The notes below the pieces were generated by a model that saw only the letters and a list, made by a program, of their open reading frames with translations, had not been told where the DNA came from and searched no databases. The translations under genes and the position numbers were made by a program. From positions 11,062 through 70,549 of the forward strand of contig JABSPQ010000002.1 in NCBI GenBank assembly GCA_013214205.1: a stretch of 59,488 nt of DNA. The letters are read 5' to 3'. Shown piece by piece: positions 44,865-54,640 of the stretch (position 1 is the stretch's first letter; each line of letters opens with the position of its first letter). The DNA is from Flavobacteriales bacterium (GTDB lineage Bacteria > Bacteroidota > Bacteroidia > DT-38).

Positions 44865-47800
44865 ATGCGTTATTTAATTGGTTGCTTAATTTTTGTTGTA
44901 TTGCTTTCAGGCTGCGGTTCCGAAGATAATTCGGGCACATGGGATGTGGTTATGAATTTTGAAGACGGTGAGTATACTGCTGTTTTAAGATTCGAAAATA
45001 AGGATGGAGAATTTGATGTAGCCATGAATTCAATGTCGGATGGAAAATACAATGTCGAAAAAATCGAGATCACAGGCAATCAATTTGTTCTTGACTTTAA
45101 TAAGTGGGACGATATATATGGATTGAAAGGCGTTATTGATGGCAATACAATTAAGGGAGACATATATTTAGATGGTGAAAAAACGGAGGATTATTTCTCA
45201 GCCACCAAGCAATCTGGCGAACTGGTAACCATTGATAGATCGAAAATAGAATACCTGTTGTCGGACGAAGACGTAATGGAAACCGAACAAAACATTGATC
45301 ATGCGGGGTTAATTGAGGAACTAAACCAAGGTTCGATTGGAAGAGGACGTAGAATTTATAATTCCAATTGCATCAACTGTCATGGAACCCAAAAGCTAAC
45401 AGGATCGATTCCTACTTCATTAAAGTTTTGGAAAGAGTCTTTTAAAACAGGAAGCGATCCATTTTCGATGTATCAAACCATCACGAAGGGTTTTGTACAA
45501 ATGCCACCTCAAGTAACTATGACGCCTCGTGAGAAGTACGACGTGATTGCGTTTATCCGAGAGCGTTTAATTGCTGATGACAACGAAGATCAGTATTATA
45601 AAACTACTTCAGGGTATTTGGCAGGTTTACCCAAAGGCGATTCTAAAGGCCCCAAACCTGTGGCGCACACACCATGGTCGAATCAGGATTATGGCAGCTT
45701 TCTAATCAATACATACGAGTTGTTGGATACCAGCAAAGCACAACCACGTCCTTATGGTGGTGGTTCGCCAGTATCAGACGAAGATCTTTCGACGAACAAC
45801 TTTGCTTACAAAGGCATAGCGGTTCGGTTGGATAAAGGAGATGGCGGAGTGGCCAAAGGAAAGGCGTGGATGATTTTCGATCACGATGTAATGCGTGTTG
45901 CAGGCGGCTGGACAGGCGATGGTTTTATTGATTGGGATGCAATTCTTTTGAATAACAGACACAACACGTATCCACGTACAATTGGGAAACTGCATTTCGA
46001 AACACCTGTTGGTCCTGGTTGGGCAAACCCTGCTAGTGGTTCGTTTGACGATCCTAGGTTTACTGCAAGAGACGGGAGGCAGTTTGGACCACTACCAAAA
46101 TCGTGGGCCAACTATAAAGGAATCTATCACCATGGCGACAACATCATAATTTCTTATTCTGTTGGTAGCGCTAATGTTTTGGAACAACTTGGCGTAATTG
46201 AAAATGGCGATTCGCCTGTGTTTACAAGAACTTTAAATATCACAGCGCCATCTGATTTATTGAAAATGAAAGTCGCACCAATTTCTAATTCAGTTCAAAT
46301 TTCTGGTACTGGTGCAACAATAAAAGAAGAAGATGGCTTTTATATAGTACTTGTAGAAAAGTCAAAAGCTGCTCAAATTAGACTGTTTATTACTGGTGGT
46401 GATGCTGCTGACCTAGATCAAATTGTTGCAGATAATTCAGAAGTTGAAACCTTAGATAAGTATACCCAAGGTGGCCCAGCTCATTATCCACAGGAGGCAA
46501 CAAGCGTTGTTACAACCGGAAACGATGATGGAATGTTTGCCGTAGATCACCTCACGCCTCCATTTAAAAATCCTTGGAATTGCAGGATGAAACTCAGCGG
46601 GATTGACTTTTTAAAGGATCAGAACAAGGGTGTGATCTGTACAACCGATGGCGATGTATTTATTGTTACTGGCTTAACGGATAACAACGGACAGCTTAAA
46701 TGGAAAAGGATTGCAGCTGGTCTGTTTCAGCCATTAGGGATTAAAGTAATTGATGAGAAAATCTATGTATCGTGCCGAGATCAAATTGTTTTGCTCAGAG
46801 ATTTGAACGGAGATGAAGAGACAGATTTTTACGAAAGTTTCAACCACGATCATCAGGTAACCGAGCATTTTCACGAATTTGCAATGGGATTACAAGCTGA
46901 TAAAAAAGGCAATTTGTATTATGCCAAAAGTGGCCGACATGCCCGAGAGGCACTTGTACCACAACATGGTACTTTACTAAAAGTGAGTAGCGATGGATCG
47001 AAAACAGAAATTTTAGCAAATGGTTTTAGGGCTGCAAATGGAATCTGCATTAATCCAGATGGTGGCTTTTTGGTTACAGATCAAGAAGGACATTGGAATC
47101 CTATGAATCGGATTAATTGGATAAAGGGTGGAGAGAGAGGAAAGTTTTTTGGCAATATGTGGGGATATAATCCGCCTAAGGATACATCGAGAAAGGCAAT
47201 GGAACAACCAATGGTTTGGGTGGACAAAATCTTTGATCGATCGCCTGCCGAGTTGCTGTGGGTAGAGAGCAAAGGTTGGGGCGACTTAAATGGTGGACTT
47301 TTAAATTCGTCGTTTGGCTACGGTAAACTGCAATGGGTGTATCATGAAGAAGTGGCAGGACAGAAGCAAGGTGGTGTTATCGACTTGCCCGATACTGATT
47401 TTAGAACAGGGGTAATGCGTGGAAGATTCCACCCGACAGATGGCAATTTGTACATCTGCGGAATGGCTGCATGGGGTTCGTCTAACAACACGCGCATGGG
47501 CGATTTTTACAGGGTTAGATATACTGGTAATACAATTACGATCCCGTTGGAATTGAGTGCAACTGAGGAAGGAATGTCGATGACATTTGCCAATAAACTG
47601 AGTAAAGAAAGTGCGTTGGATAAATCGAATTACGAAGTGAAAACATGGGAGTTAATAAGGAGTAGTAATTATGGTTCTGATAGGTACAATGAAAAAACAT
47701 TAGAGATAAGTGATGTTGTACTCAACGCAGATGAAACAGGAGTGAGGTTGTTGTTAAACGACATTGTACCTGTAGATGTAATGACGATTGAATACAAGAT

Positions 47801-47879
47801 TGTTAATGCTGCTGGCGACAGTTTAAAAGGAACTGTTCAAAATACGATTCACAATTTGGCAAAATCAATTGCCCAATAA
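44865..47879 (+). CDS. DUF6797/cytochrome c/sorbosone dehydrogenase-like lipoprotein
   Basis: 1004 aa. Lipobox VLLSGC (Cys17). Residues 20-120: small beta domain. About 150-235: cytochrome c with CINCH (Cys169, Cys172, His173) and axial Met213 in VQMPP. About 255-500: DUF6797 (PWSNQDYGSFLINTYELL, AWMIFDHDVMRVAGGWTGDG, GPGWANPASGSFDDPRF). About 540-920: propeller with GLFQPLGIKVIDEKIYVSCR and NGICINPDGGFLVTDQEGHW. Predicted heme-linked sugar oxidase at the periplasmic or outer face. The order of heme and propeller is opposite to the 11.1-13.3 kb protein, where heme c is last. In the operon it lies between ThuA and ribulokinase. Confidence 0.88.
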   Translation: MRYLIGCLIFVVLLSGCGSEDNSGTWDVVMNFEDGEYTAVLRFENKDGEFDVAMNSMSDGKYNVEKIEITGNQFVLDFNKWDDIYGLKGVIDGNTIKGDIYLDGEKTEDYFSATKQSGELVTIDRSKIEYLLSDEDVMETEQNIDHAGLIEELNQGSIGRGRRIYNSNCINCHGTQKLTGSIPTSLKFWKESFKTGSDPFSMYQTITKGFVQMPPQVTMTPREKYDVIAFIRERLIADDNEDQYYKTTSGYLAGLPKGDSKGPKPVAHTPWSNQDYGSFLINTYELLDTSKAQPRPYGGGSPVSDEDLSTNNFAYKGIAVRLDKGDGGVAKGKAWMIFDHDVMRVAGGWTGDGFIDWDAILLNNRHNTYPRTIGKLHFETPVGPGWANPASGSFDDPRFTARDGRQFGPLPKSWANYKGIYHHGDNIIISYSVGSANVLEQLGVIENGDSPVFTRTLNITAPSDLLKMKVAPISNSVQISGTGATIKEEDGFYIVLVEKSKAAQIRLFITGGDAADLDQIVADNSEVETLDKYTQGGPAHYPQEATSVVTTGNDDGMFAVDHLTPPFKNPWNCRMKLSGIDFLKDQNKGVICTTDGDVFIVTGLTDNNGQLKWKRIAAGLFQPLGIKVIDEKIYVSCRDQIVLLRDLNGDEETDFYESFNHDHQVTEHFHEFAMGLQADKKGNLYYAKSGRHAREALVPQHGTLLKVSSDGSKTEILANGFRAANGICINPDGGFLVTDQEGHWNPMNRINWIKGGERGKFFGNMWGYNPPKDTSRKAMEQPMVWVDKIFDRSPAELLWVESKGWGDLNGGLLNSSFGYGKLQWVYHEEVAGQKQGGVIDLPDTDFRTGVMRGRFHPTDGNLYICGMAAWGSSNNTRMGDFYRVRYTGNTITIPLELSATEEGMSMTFANKLSKESALDKSNYEVKTWELIRSSNYGSDRYNEKTLEISDVVLNADETGVRLLLNDIVPVDVMTIEYKIVNAAGDSLKGTVQNTIHNLAKSIAQ

Positions 47880-47889
47880 TTATTAGAAT

Positions 47890-49539
47890 ATGGGAGCGTC
47901 GCAATATACCATTGGACTAGATTTTGGATCGGACAGCGTAAGAGCTTTGGTGGTTAATGTGGATACTGGCGAGGAAGTTTGCACTGCTGTTTCTAATTAC
48001 AAAAGATGGGCAGCAGGACAGTATTGCATTCCGCATAAAAACCAGTTTCGCCAGCACCCCAAAGATTATATAGAGTCGATGATTGAGGTGGTTAACGCCG
48101 CTTTAGATCAAACGGATAATGATGTAAGAGAAGGAATAATTGGTATTGGTGTCGACACCACGGGTTCTACACCTTGCCCGGTTGATGGTGCTGGAATTCC
48201 ATTGGCACTTACAGCAGGCTTTGAGGAAAACCCGAACGCCATGTTTCATTTGTGGAAAGATCATACCGCTATTAATGAGGCTGCTGAGATTAACGAAAAG
48301 AACAAAGATTCGGATGTTGATTACCTCAAGTATGTTGGCGGTATTTATTCATCTGAATGGTTTTGGGCAAAAATTATTCATACCAATAGGGCCGACGAAG
48401 ATGTCAGAAATTCGGCCTACACATGGGTAGAACATTGCGATTGGATTCCGTTTATGTTAACGGGTGGAAGCGATGCAACCGAAATGAAAAGAAGCGTATG
48501 TGCTGCTGGTCATAAAGCATTGTGGCACCAAGAATTTGAAGGAATGCCGTCTAAAGATTTTTTAACGAAATTAGATTCGAGCTTAGCCAACTTTAAAATA
48601 GAGTTATTAAAAGAGGCACATACTTCTGATGAAGTGGCAGGAAGTTTAAACGAAGAATGGGCTGACAAATTAGGTTTGTCGAGTAAGGTAGTTGTAGCCG
48701 TTGGCGCATACGATGCGCATATGGGTGCAGTTGGTGGAGAAATTGAATCTGGGTTTTTAAGCAAAGTCATAGGAACTTCTACATGCGACATTATGGTAGC
48801 ACCACTTGAACCGAATGAGCATTTGGTAAAAGGAATTTGTGGACAAGTTAATGGTTCGGTAATTCCGGGGATGCTAGGTTTAGAAGCTGGACAATCTGCC
48901 TTTGGAGACGTTTATGCATGGTTTAAACAGCTGCTTGTTTGGCCGCTAAAATATGCAGGTGATTCAATTTCGGAAGCTGCAATAAAAGAAATTTCAGATG
49001 CTATAATTCCGAACTTGGCAAAAGAAGCCGAGCAGATTGCACCCGAAACCGACGATGCTGTTGTGCTCGATTGGTTGAACGGCAGAAGATCACCAGATGC
49101 AGACCAATCATTAAAAGGAGTTCTATCAGGACTTAATTTAGGAACGGATGCACCACGTGTTTTCAAAAGCTTGGTAGAAGCAACTTGCTTTGGCGCAAGA
49201 AAAATTACTGAACGATTCGACGATGAAGGTGTCGAGATTAAAGGCGTAATAGCATTGGGAGGTGTGGCAAAGAAATCAGCTTATGTAATGCAAACGCTTT
49301 CGGATGTTTTGCAGATGCCAATAAAAGTGGGTAAGTCGGAACAGACATGTGCCTTGGGTGCAGCCATGTTCGCAGCCGTAGCAGCAGGCAAATACAATAG
49401 GGTAGAAGAAGCCATGAAAAACATGGGTGCTGGTTTTGAAAAAACGTATCAACCTAACAAAGCAAGAGTAGATGTATACAATCACTTGTATGCTAGATAT
49501 TGTAATTTAGGCGCGGCAATTGAATCAATAGAAGAATAA
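47890..49539 (+). CDS. araB: ribulokinase
   Basis: 549 aa FGGY-family kinase, full length. IGLDFGSDSVRALVVNVDTG is the phosphate-1 motif, GIGVDTTGSTPCPVD the ribulokinase signature, and IGTSTCDIMVAP and IALGGVAKKS the later ATP-site motifs. AraB-type ribulokinases phosphorylate L- and D-ribulose, and some act on ribitol or L-xylulose. It directly abuts araD (stop and start adjacent). There is no araA (L-arabinose isomerase) in the window, so the ketose may come from one of the three TIM-barrel enzymes upstream. Confidence 0.93.
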   Translation: MGASQYTIGLDFGSDSVRALVVNVDTGEEVCTAVSNYKRWAAGQYCIPHKNQFRQHPKDYIESMIEVVNAALDQTDNDVREGIIGIGVDTTGSTPCPVDGAGIPLALTAGFEENPNAMFHLWKDHTAINEAAEINEKNKDSDVDYLKYVGGIYSSEWFWAKIIHTNRADEDVRNSAYTWVEHCDWIPFMLTGGSDATEMKRSVCAAGHKALWHQEFEGMPSKDFLTKLDSSLANFKIELLKEAHTSDEVAGSLNEEWADKLGLSSKVVVAVGAYDAHMGAVGGEIESGFLSKVIGTSTCDIMVAPLEPNEHLVKGICGQVNGSVIPGMLGLEAGQSAFGDVYAWFKQLLVWPLKYAGDSISEAAIKEISDAIIPNLAKEAEQIAPETDDAVVLDWLNGRRSPDADQSLKGVLSGLNLGTDAPRVFKSLVEATCFGARKITERFDDEGVEIKGVIALGGVAKKSAYVMQTLSDVLQMPIKVGKSEQTCALGAAMFAAVAAGKYNRVEEAMKNMGAGFEKTYQPNKARVDVYNHLYARYCNLGAAIESIEE

Positions 49540-50241
49540 ATGAGCGCATACAAAACCATTAAACAAGAAGCGTACGAAGCAAACATAAAACTGCCTGAAC
49601 TAGGCTTGGTGCTTTTTACATTTGGTAATGCCAGCGCAGCAGATAGAGACAAAGGCGTTTTTGCAATTAAACCAAGCGGTGTGGCTTACGACGATTTAAA
49701 AGTTGAAGACATGGTGATTGTTGATTTCGAAGGGCAAACTGTCGAAGGTTCAATGCGTCCATCGTCAGATACCAAAACACATGCGGTGCTGTACAAGGAG
49801 TGGAGTTCTATAGGAGGAATTGTACACACGCATTCTACTTATGGAACTGCTTGGGCACAAGCTCAATTAGATATCCCTATTTATGGAACCACCCACGCCG
49901 ACTACTTAGCTGGCGATGTGCCGTGTGCTCCAGTAATGTCGGACGAGATGATTAAAGGAAATTACGAGTACGAAACAGGTTATCAAATTGTCAATTGCTT
50001 TAAGGATAAAAGCATCTCTCCCGAAGAAGTTGAAATGATGATTGTAGCTAATCATGCTCCGTTTACTTGGGGAAAAGATGCCGACAAGGCGGTTCACAAT
50101 AGCGCTGTGTTAGAAGAAATTGCTAAAATGGCCTGGCTCACTCAATCCATTAATCTGAATGTGCCAAGATTAAAGGATAGCCTGATAGAAAAGCATTACA
50201 AAAGAAAGCACGGCGATGATTCTTATTACGGCCAGCCTTAA
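49540..50241 (+). CDS. araD: L-ribulose-5-phosphate 4-epimerase
   Basis: 233 aa class II aldolase/epimerase. Zinc ligands His96, His98 (VHTHSTYGTAW) and His172 (ANHAPFTWG), with Asp77, line up one residue off from the E. coli AraD positions (95, 97, 171, 76). GTTHADYLAGDVPC is the typical AraD block. It converts L-ribulose-5-phosphate to D-xylulose-5-phosphate, linking this operon to the pentose phosphate pathway. Confidence 0.93.
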   Translation: MSAYKTIKQEAYEANIKLPELGLVLFTFGNASAADRDKGVFAIKPSGVAYDDLKVEDMVIVDFEGQTVEGSMRPSSDTKTHAVLYKEWSSIGGIVHTHSTYGTAWAQAQLDIPIYGTTHADYLAGDVPCAPVMSDEMIKGNYEYETGYQIVNCFKDKSISPEEVEMMIVANHAPFTWGKDADKAVHNSAVLEEIAKMAWLTQSINLNVPRLKDSLIEKHYKRKHGDDSYYGQP

Positions 50242-50264
50242 GATTTAAATCGTAACAGCAACTT

Positions 50265-51161
50265 ATGTGGATTCTGCTCGGTGTACTTTCGCTGATCTCT
50301 TTAGGGATTTACGACATTTTAAAGAAGCTTGCTCTTGATAATAATGCAGTTTTGCCTGTGTTGTTTTTCGCAACACTGTCTAGCGCCATTCTATTTATTC
50401 CATCGCTTATTGGCTCGTTGGCTTTTGATGGTTTCGACCAATATGATAATTTTTATATCCCACCGCAAGGATTACAATTTCATATTCACATCCTTATAAA
50501 AACGGTTATTGTCATCTCCTCGTGGATTTTATCCTACATGGCGCTAAAGCACTTGCCCATTACAATTGTATCGCCCATAAGATCCACTGGCCCTGTTTGG
50601 ACACTAATAGGTGCCATTTTAATCTATGGCGAAGAGTTAACCATCCTACAATGGGCAGGTATGACGGTGGTGCTAATTTCTTTTTACTTTTTCTCAAGAG
50701 TCGGGAGGAAAGAGGGCATAAACTTTAAAACAAACAAGTGGATTTGGTTTCTTGTCGCAGCTACTTTTATTGGTACGTTGAGTACGTTGTACGATAAGTT
50801 TTTGATAGATCATTACAACCGTATTGCTGTACAGGCGTATTTCTCTTTTTATCAGGTGCTAATAATGTTGCTCGTCTTGGCCGCTTTTTGGTTCCCAAAA
50901 AGAAAGGAACTCACCCCGTTTAAATGGCATCCTGCAATTGCGTTTATCGGCATTGTATTGGTACTTGGCGATTTCGCCTATTTCTACGCCATAACATACG
51001 AGGATTCGTTGATCTCTATTTTGTCGCTACTCAGAAGAAGTAGTGTTATTATCTCGTTTGGCGTAGGAGCGTTTCTTTTTAAGGAGAGCAATACCAAGCA
51101 AAAGGGTTTAATTCTGTTGGGTATCATAGCAGGTATTTATCTCATCATTCTAGGGCAGTGA
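50265..51161 (+). CDS. EamA/DMT-family transporter
   Basis: 298 aa integral membrane protein with about ten hydrophobic helices and an internal repeat, as in the drug/metabolite transporter family. Helix-forming stretches include WILLGVLSLISLGIYDILKK at the start and ILLGIIAGIYLIIL at the end. The conserved PITIVSPIRSTGPVWTLIGA occurs in the first half. It is the last gene of the nine-gene operon, and so a candidate uptake or efflux route for the sugar or a product. It ends 6 bases before a strong hairpin. Confidence 0.88.
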   Translation: MWILLGVLSLISLGIYDILKKLALDNNAVLPVLFFATLSSAILFIPSLIGSLAFDGFDQYDNFYIPPQGLQFHIHILIKTVIVISSWILSYMALKHLPITIVSPIRSTGPVWTLIGAILIYGEELTILQWAGMTVVLISFYFFSRVGRKEGINFKTNKWIWFLVAATFIGTLSTLYDKFLIDHYNRIAVQAYFSFYQVLIMLLVLAAFWFPKRKELTPFKWHPAIAFIGIVLVLGDFAYFYAITYEDSLISILSLLRRSSVIISFGVGAFLFKESNTKQKGLILLGIIAGIYLIILGQ

Positions 51162-51166
51162 CTCAC

Positions 51167-51216
51167 TGACTTGTACTAAAATAGGTTTTTGTGTCAACCT
51201 ATTTTAGTACAAGTCA
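51167..51216. terminator. 21-bp perfect inverted repeat between convergent genes
   Basis: The arm 51167-51187 is the exact reverse complement of 51196-51216 (21 of 21 bases) with an 8-base loop TTTGTGTC. It lies between the convergent ends of the EamA gene and the beta-helix protein gene, so a bidirectional terminator is the simplest reading. The stem is AT-rich (TACTAAAATAGGTT) and no separate T-run follows. Confidence 0.75.
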
Positions 51217-51221
51217 AGTCC

Positions 51222-54221
51222 CTACCTCTTAACAAGCTTCAAGCTCCCTATACTATCAACCCTCAGAAAATACATCCCTTCATTCAATCCCGATACATCC
51301 AAAGCCCCACTATAAACCTCACTAAAAACCAATTGCCCATTCAACCCAAACACACTAACAACTACCCCCCTTTTCAAATTCTCAATATGAATCAAATTCT
51401 CAGCAGGGTTTGGATAAACAGCAATAGCAATGCTATTGCTTAGCTCAATCACACTTGTAAAAGGATTAACCTTTACAATCAACACCTCATCTAAAAAGAT
51501 AAAATCCTTGTTAGTAGCAGCTCCCTTAAAAGTAATGGTGTGTACGCCCGAATCTAGCAGGAGGGTATCAGTTATAAAAAACTTTAAGTATTGCGACAAA
51601 CCAGTTGCACCAGCAACGGTTATTATAGTTGTCACCTTAACGTCGTCTATGTAAACTTGCAGTTCAGGAGCTTTATCCTTGTTAATCCCTGCTCTAAACT
51701 GAATGAAATAATTGTCTGCTTCGAGTAAATAGATACTTTGAGAAACCGAAGCATCCGTACCAGTTATAAAACCAGTTTGCACACCCTCAGGAGTATCCAA
51801 CGCATCTAAATCGCTACCATTCTCCTGCACGCCAGCGTTGTTATATGTATACGTCCAGCCAGTTCCTATAGGAGCATGTTCGTAATTAGAAATAACAGGG
51901 TCTTCAAAACTTCCATTAATTAATTCGGTAGTTATCCGTGCAATATTGTTTTCACCACCACCTTCAGAATATAAAAGTGTAGGTTTCTCACTTTCTGTTG
52001 AGGCGGTTTCTTTACTGTAAATGTCAGATGAGTTAGTAGAACTCCACACCACAATTTTAAGCGAGAGCGTTTGATCGGAAGCAAGCTCTGCTGATACCTC
52101 ATTGGAAAGATCCCATTCCAATATCGAACTTAATTCATTTGTTTGTACCCCCAACGAAACACCGGCAGATGGCGCATTGTTAAAAGTAATTCCAGTTTCT
52201 GTCCAGCTATCATCCGCCACTAAAAACAACTCATAAACATTCGTGTTGGCGCCGGTAACAGTAAGGTTAAGTTTAGCAGAACCAACTTCCGAGGGTAGGC
52301 TAGTTAAATCGAACTTGATAAAACCTTCTTGCGAGGTGCTTGTATCTTCGGCTCCAAAGTTTAACGAAATAGCCGTAGTTCCAAAGTTACTATCGGCATC
52401 GCCACCCAAAACATAAGCGTCTTCAATCGCCTTAATTTCGAGGCTGCTCGCTAAGCTTACTTCGTTGGTTGGGGCAGAAGCAACAACACCAACCACGGCT
52501 ACAACTCGATATGTAAAGTTGTAAGAAGCAGGCAGCGCAGTGTGAGAATAAGTAGTAATATCGGCATTAACCATTGCTAAAGTTGTCCACGTTTCATTCT
52601 CAATTATTTCAATTGCAAATTCTTGTTCAGTGTCTGCGTTGTCTGTCCAAGTCAAATCAATTTGATTTCCGTTTAAAACAGCAGCTAAATCCGTAGGAGC
52701 GGAGGGAGTCAATCTATCTTTAAGTTGAGCCATGTACAAATTAGGAATATCTGTAATTGGTGTGTTATGAGATTCCACAACACCAAGGGTACCAACATAA
52801 CCGTCGAATTGCCCTGCTGCCCTAATATTGCCAGTACTACCAATAACCCAGTTGGTATAATTGGAAGGAGGGTTGTGAACAATCATTAATGGTGCTTTAC
52901 AATTCCACAGTACATTTTGAGCGCCAGCCCAACCATGTCCACTTCCTGAACAACGTCTGTTTTGAACATTGATTTGATTATTGTCATCAACATTGTCCCA
53001 AAGTGTACCTGTACACCATCTGTCGTGAGGACCAGAATCAGCGGTTTGTTTTAAAGCTTTACAATTTACATATGCATTGGGACCTGGTGTCAGAGATAAT
53101 TGTGCAAAAGCATGGCGGCCGTCCTCCGATTCGCAATTTTTAGCAAGTACAAGATCGCAATCATCTAAAATAAATCCATACATCTTGCCACCTGTTCTAA
53201 CGCACTTAAACTCGTATGCGCCACAGTTTTCAATGGTTGTTTGATATGTCCCATCATAAATTTGAAACCCATGATAGAAATAATATGCTTTAACATTTCG
53301 TACCCAAGCATTTTCTATTTTCCTGAATTTAATCGCAATTTTCGCGTGTTTTTCGTCGTCGTCTGATGCATAGGAGGTCAATAAGCGGATGTGTTCAATG
53401 CCGCATTCTTCTATTTTACCTGGCCAAGTATATTTTGCTAAAGTGGCCGAACTATAAGTGTTCCCAATTGGGTCAACAACAGGAGCATCGAGGGTAATGG
53501 TGTCGCCATTTACATTCATTACTCTTCTTTTGTATTTGATAGTTTTCTCACCCCAGCTTGTATGTCCAGTTCCACAAAATGTTGCCAAATTATCCATTTC
53601 TAACAATGCAGCCCAGGCTAGGTTGTTTACAACTGTCAAAATCACTCGATCGCCAATTGAGAATGTGTGGCCTGTTTCTACCGTAATGTTTTTTGAACCA
53701 ATAGGTACATAGCTATCAGTTATTGCTTTTTTAGTAATTGTGTCTATTATGGCAAAATCACTGCCATAAAAATCAAATAAAATTACTTTGTTGGTGTCGT
53801 TAATTTCGATGATAGTTCCGTTTTCATCGCTTCCTTCTCCTCTTATAACTACTCCGCTACTGGTAATGGTAAATGGGTCGTGTACTTCGTAATAACCAGC
53901 TGTTAATAAAATCGCTCCTCTATGTCCGTTGGCATCCTGTGGCATTGCAGCAACTGAATCAATGGCATTCTGAATTTCAGCCCACCTGTTTCCTGTGCCC
54001 GGATTCAGCGTTACCTTAACTGGTACATCGGGAATTACTTTCTCACCCTGGTGATAGCCCACATTGCTAAAGTCGGGGATAATGTTTCCATTGGCATCTG
54101 GTGTGTAAGTGAGCTTGCCCTGTGCGTCTATTGAAACGAGGTTGCTTGTTTGTGCATATATTGAGAAATTCAATGCGAAAAGGCAAATCGTTAAAAGGCT
54201 CAGTTTAGTAAGAGTTTTCAT
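51222..54221 (-). CDS. T9SS-secreted right-handed beta-helix protein, possible polysaccharide lyase/hydrolase
   Basis: 999 aa. Signal peptide ends SIYAQ. About 90-500: right-handed beta-helix with GYYEVHDPFTITSSGVVIRG, VKAYYFYHGFQIYDGTYQTT and the family-typical SGPHDRWCTGTLWDNV...GSGHGWAGAQNVLWNC. About 505-590: fibronectin III (LAAVLNGNQIDLTWTDNAD). About 595-755: DNRLRE-type domain (DSNFGTTAISLNFGAED). About 765-910: carbohydrate-binding-like domain (NGSFEDPVISNYEHAPIGTG). End: T9SS type A tail (LNEGMYFLRV...LKLVKR). Secreted and surface-attached. Similar beta-helix proteins act on uronate polymers, but no catalytic set can be confirmed here. It is divergent from the PL8 lyase. Confidence 0.88.
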   Translation of the reverse strand: MKTLTKLSLLTICLFALNFSIYAQTSNLVSIDAQGKLTYTPDANGNIIPDFSNVGYHQGEKVIPDVPVKVTLNPGTGNRWAEIQNAIDSVAAMPQDANGHRGAILLTAGYYEVHDPFTITSSGVVIRGEGSDENGTIIEINDTNKVILFDFYGSDFAIIDTITKKAITDSYVPIGSKNITVETGHTFSIGDRVILTVVNNLAWAALLEMDNLATFCGTGHTSWGEKTIKYKRRVMNVNGDTITLDAPVVDPIGNTYSSATLAKYTWPGKIEECGIEHIRLLTSYASDDDEKHAKIAIKFRKIENAWVRNVKAYYFYHGFQIYDGTYQTTIENCGAYEFKCVRTGGKMYGFILDDCDLVLAKNCESEDGRHAFAQLSLTPGPNAYVNCKALKQTADSGPHDRWCTGTLWDNVDDNNQINVQNRRCSGSGHGWAGAQNVLWNCKAPLMIVHNPPSNYTNWVIGSTGNIRAAGQFDGYVGTLGVVESHNTPITDIPNLYMAQLKDRLTPSAPTDLAAVLNGNQIDLTWTDNADTEQEFAIEIIENETWTTLAMVNADITTYSHTALPASYNFTYRVVAVVGVVASAPTNEVSLASSLEIKAIEDAYVLGGDADSNFGTTAISLNFGAEDTSTSQEGFIKFDLTSLPSEVGSAKLNLTVTGANTNVYELFLVADDSWTETGITFNNAPSAGVSLGVQTNELSSILEWDLSNEVSAELASDQTLSLKIVVWSSTNSSDIYSKETASTESEKPTLLYSEGGGENNIARITTELINGSFEDPVISNYEHAPIGTGWTYTYNNAGVQENGSDLDALDTPEGVQTGFITGTDASVSQSIYLLEADNYFIQFRAGINKDKAPELQVYIDDVKVTTIITVAGATGLSQYLKFFITDTLLLDSGVHTITFKGAATNKDFIFLDEVLIVKVNPFTSVIELSNSIAIAVYPNPAENLIHIENLKRGVVVSVFGLNGQLVFSEVYSGALDVSGLNEGMYFLRVDSIGSLKLVKR

Positions 54222-54640
54222 TAAATGATTTTTTATGCCCTCACATCAAATTTCACGACTTGTGAATAACTGACATGCAAAAACTTGCTATTGTGCAAAG
54301 TATAAATTAAATACACTCGATTGTATTACAATTAGTGTTACATAGCATAATTAGTATTGAGGTATCTGTAGTTAGGATTTGTTGATTCCTTTTATTGATT
54401 ATATAAAAATCAACATAGTTAATATACGATTAATTGCAAAAATAACCCTTTTGGATGTACAGAATAACAAAAGAAAACTTTTATACTGTATTTTGGAAAA
54501 TTATTCATCTGTGCCCTGTTTTAGTGAAAACTTATTCTTAAATATTCACATTTTCAAGGTTTATGAACTGGTTAGACAGCACAGGACACCATATCAATAT
54601 TTACGAACTATATTTAGTAGATCATATCAACTTAAATGCA
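54222..54640. other. divergent intergenic region between the beta-helix protein and the PL8 lyase
   Basis: About 420 bases, very AT-rich, holding the promoters for both divergent genes. I find no exact TTG-N19-TAnnTTTG match. A reading frame starting at 54563 extends the lyase by 26 residues, but the signal peptide begins at 54641. No RNA gene or repeat seen. Confidence 0.5.
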
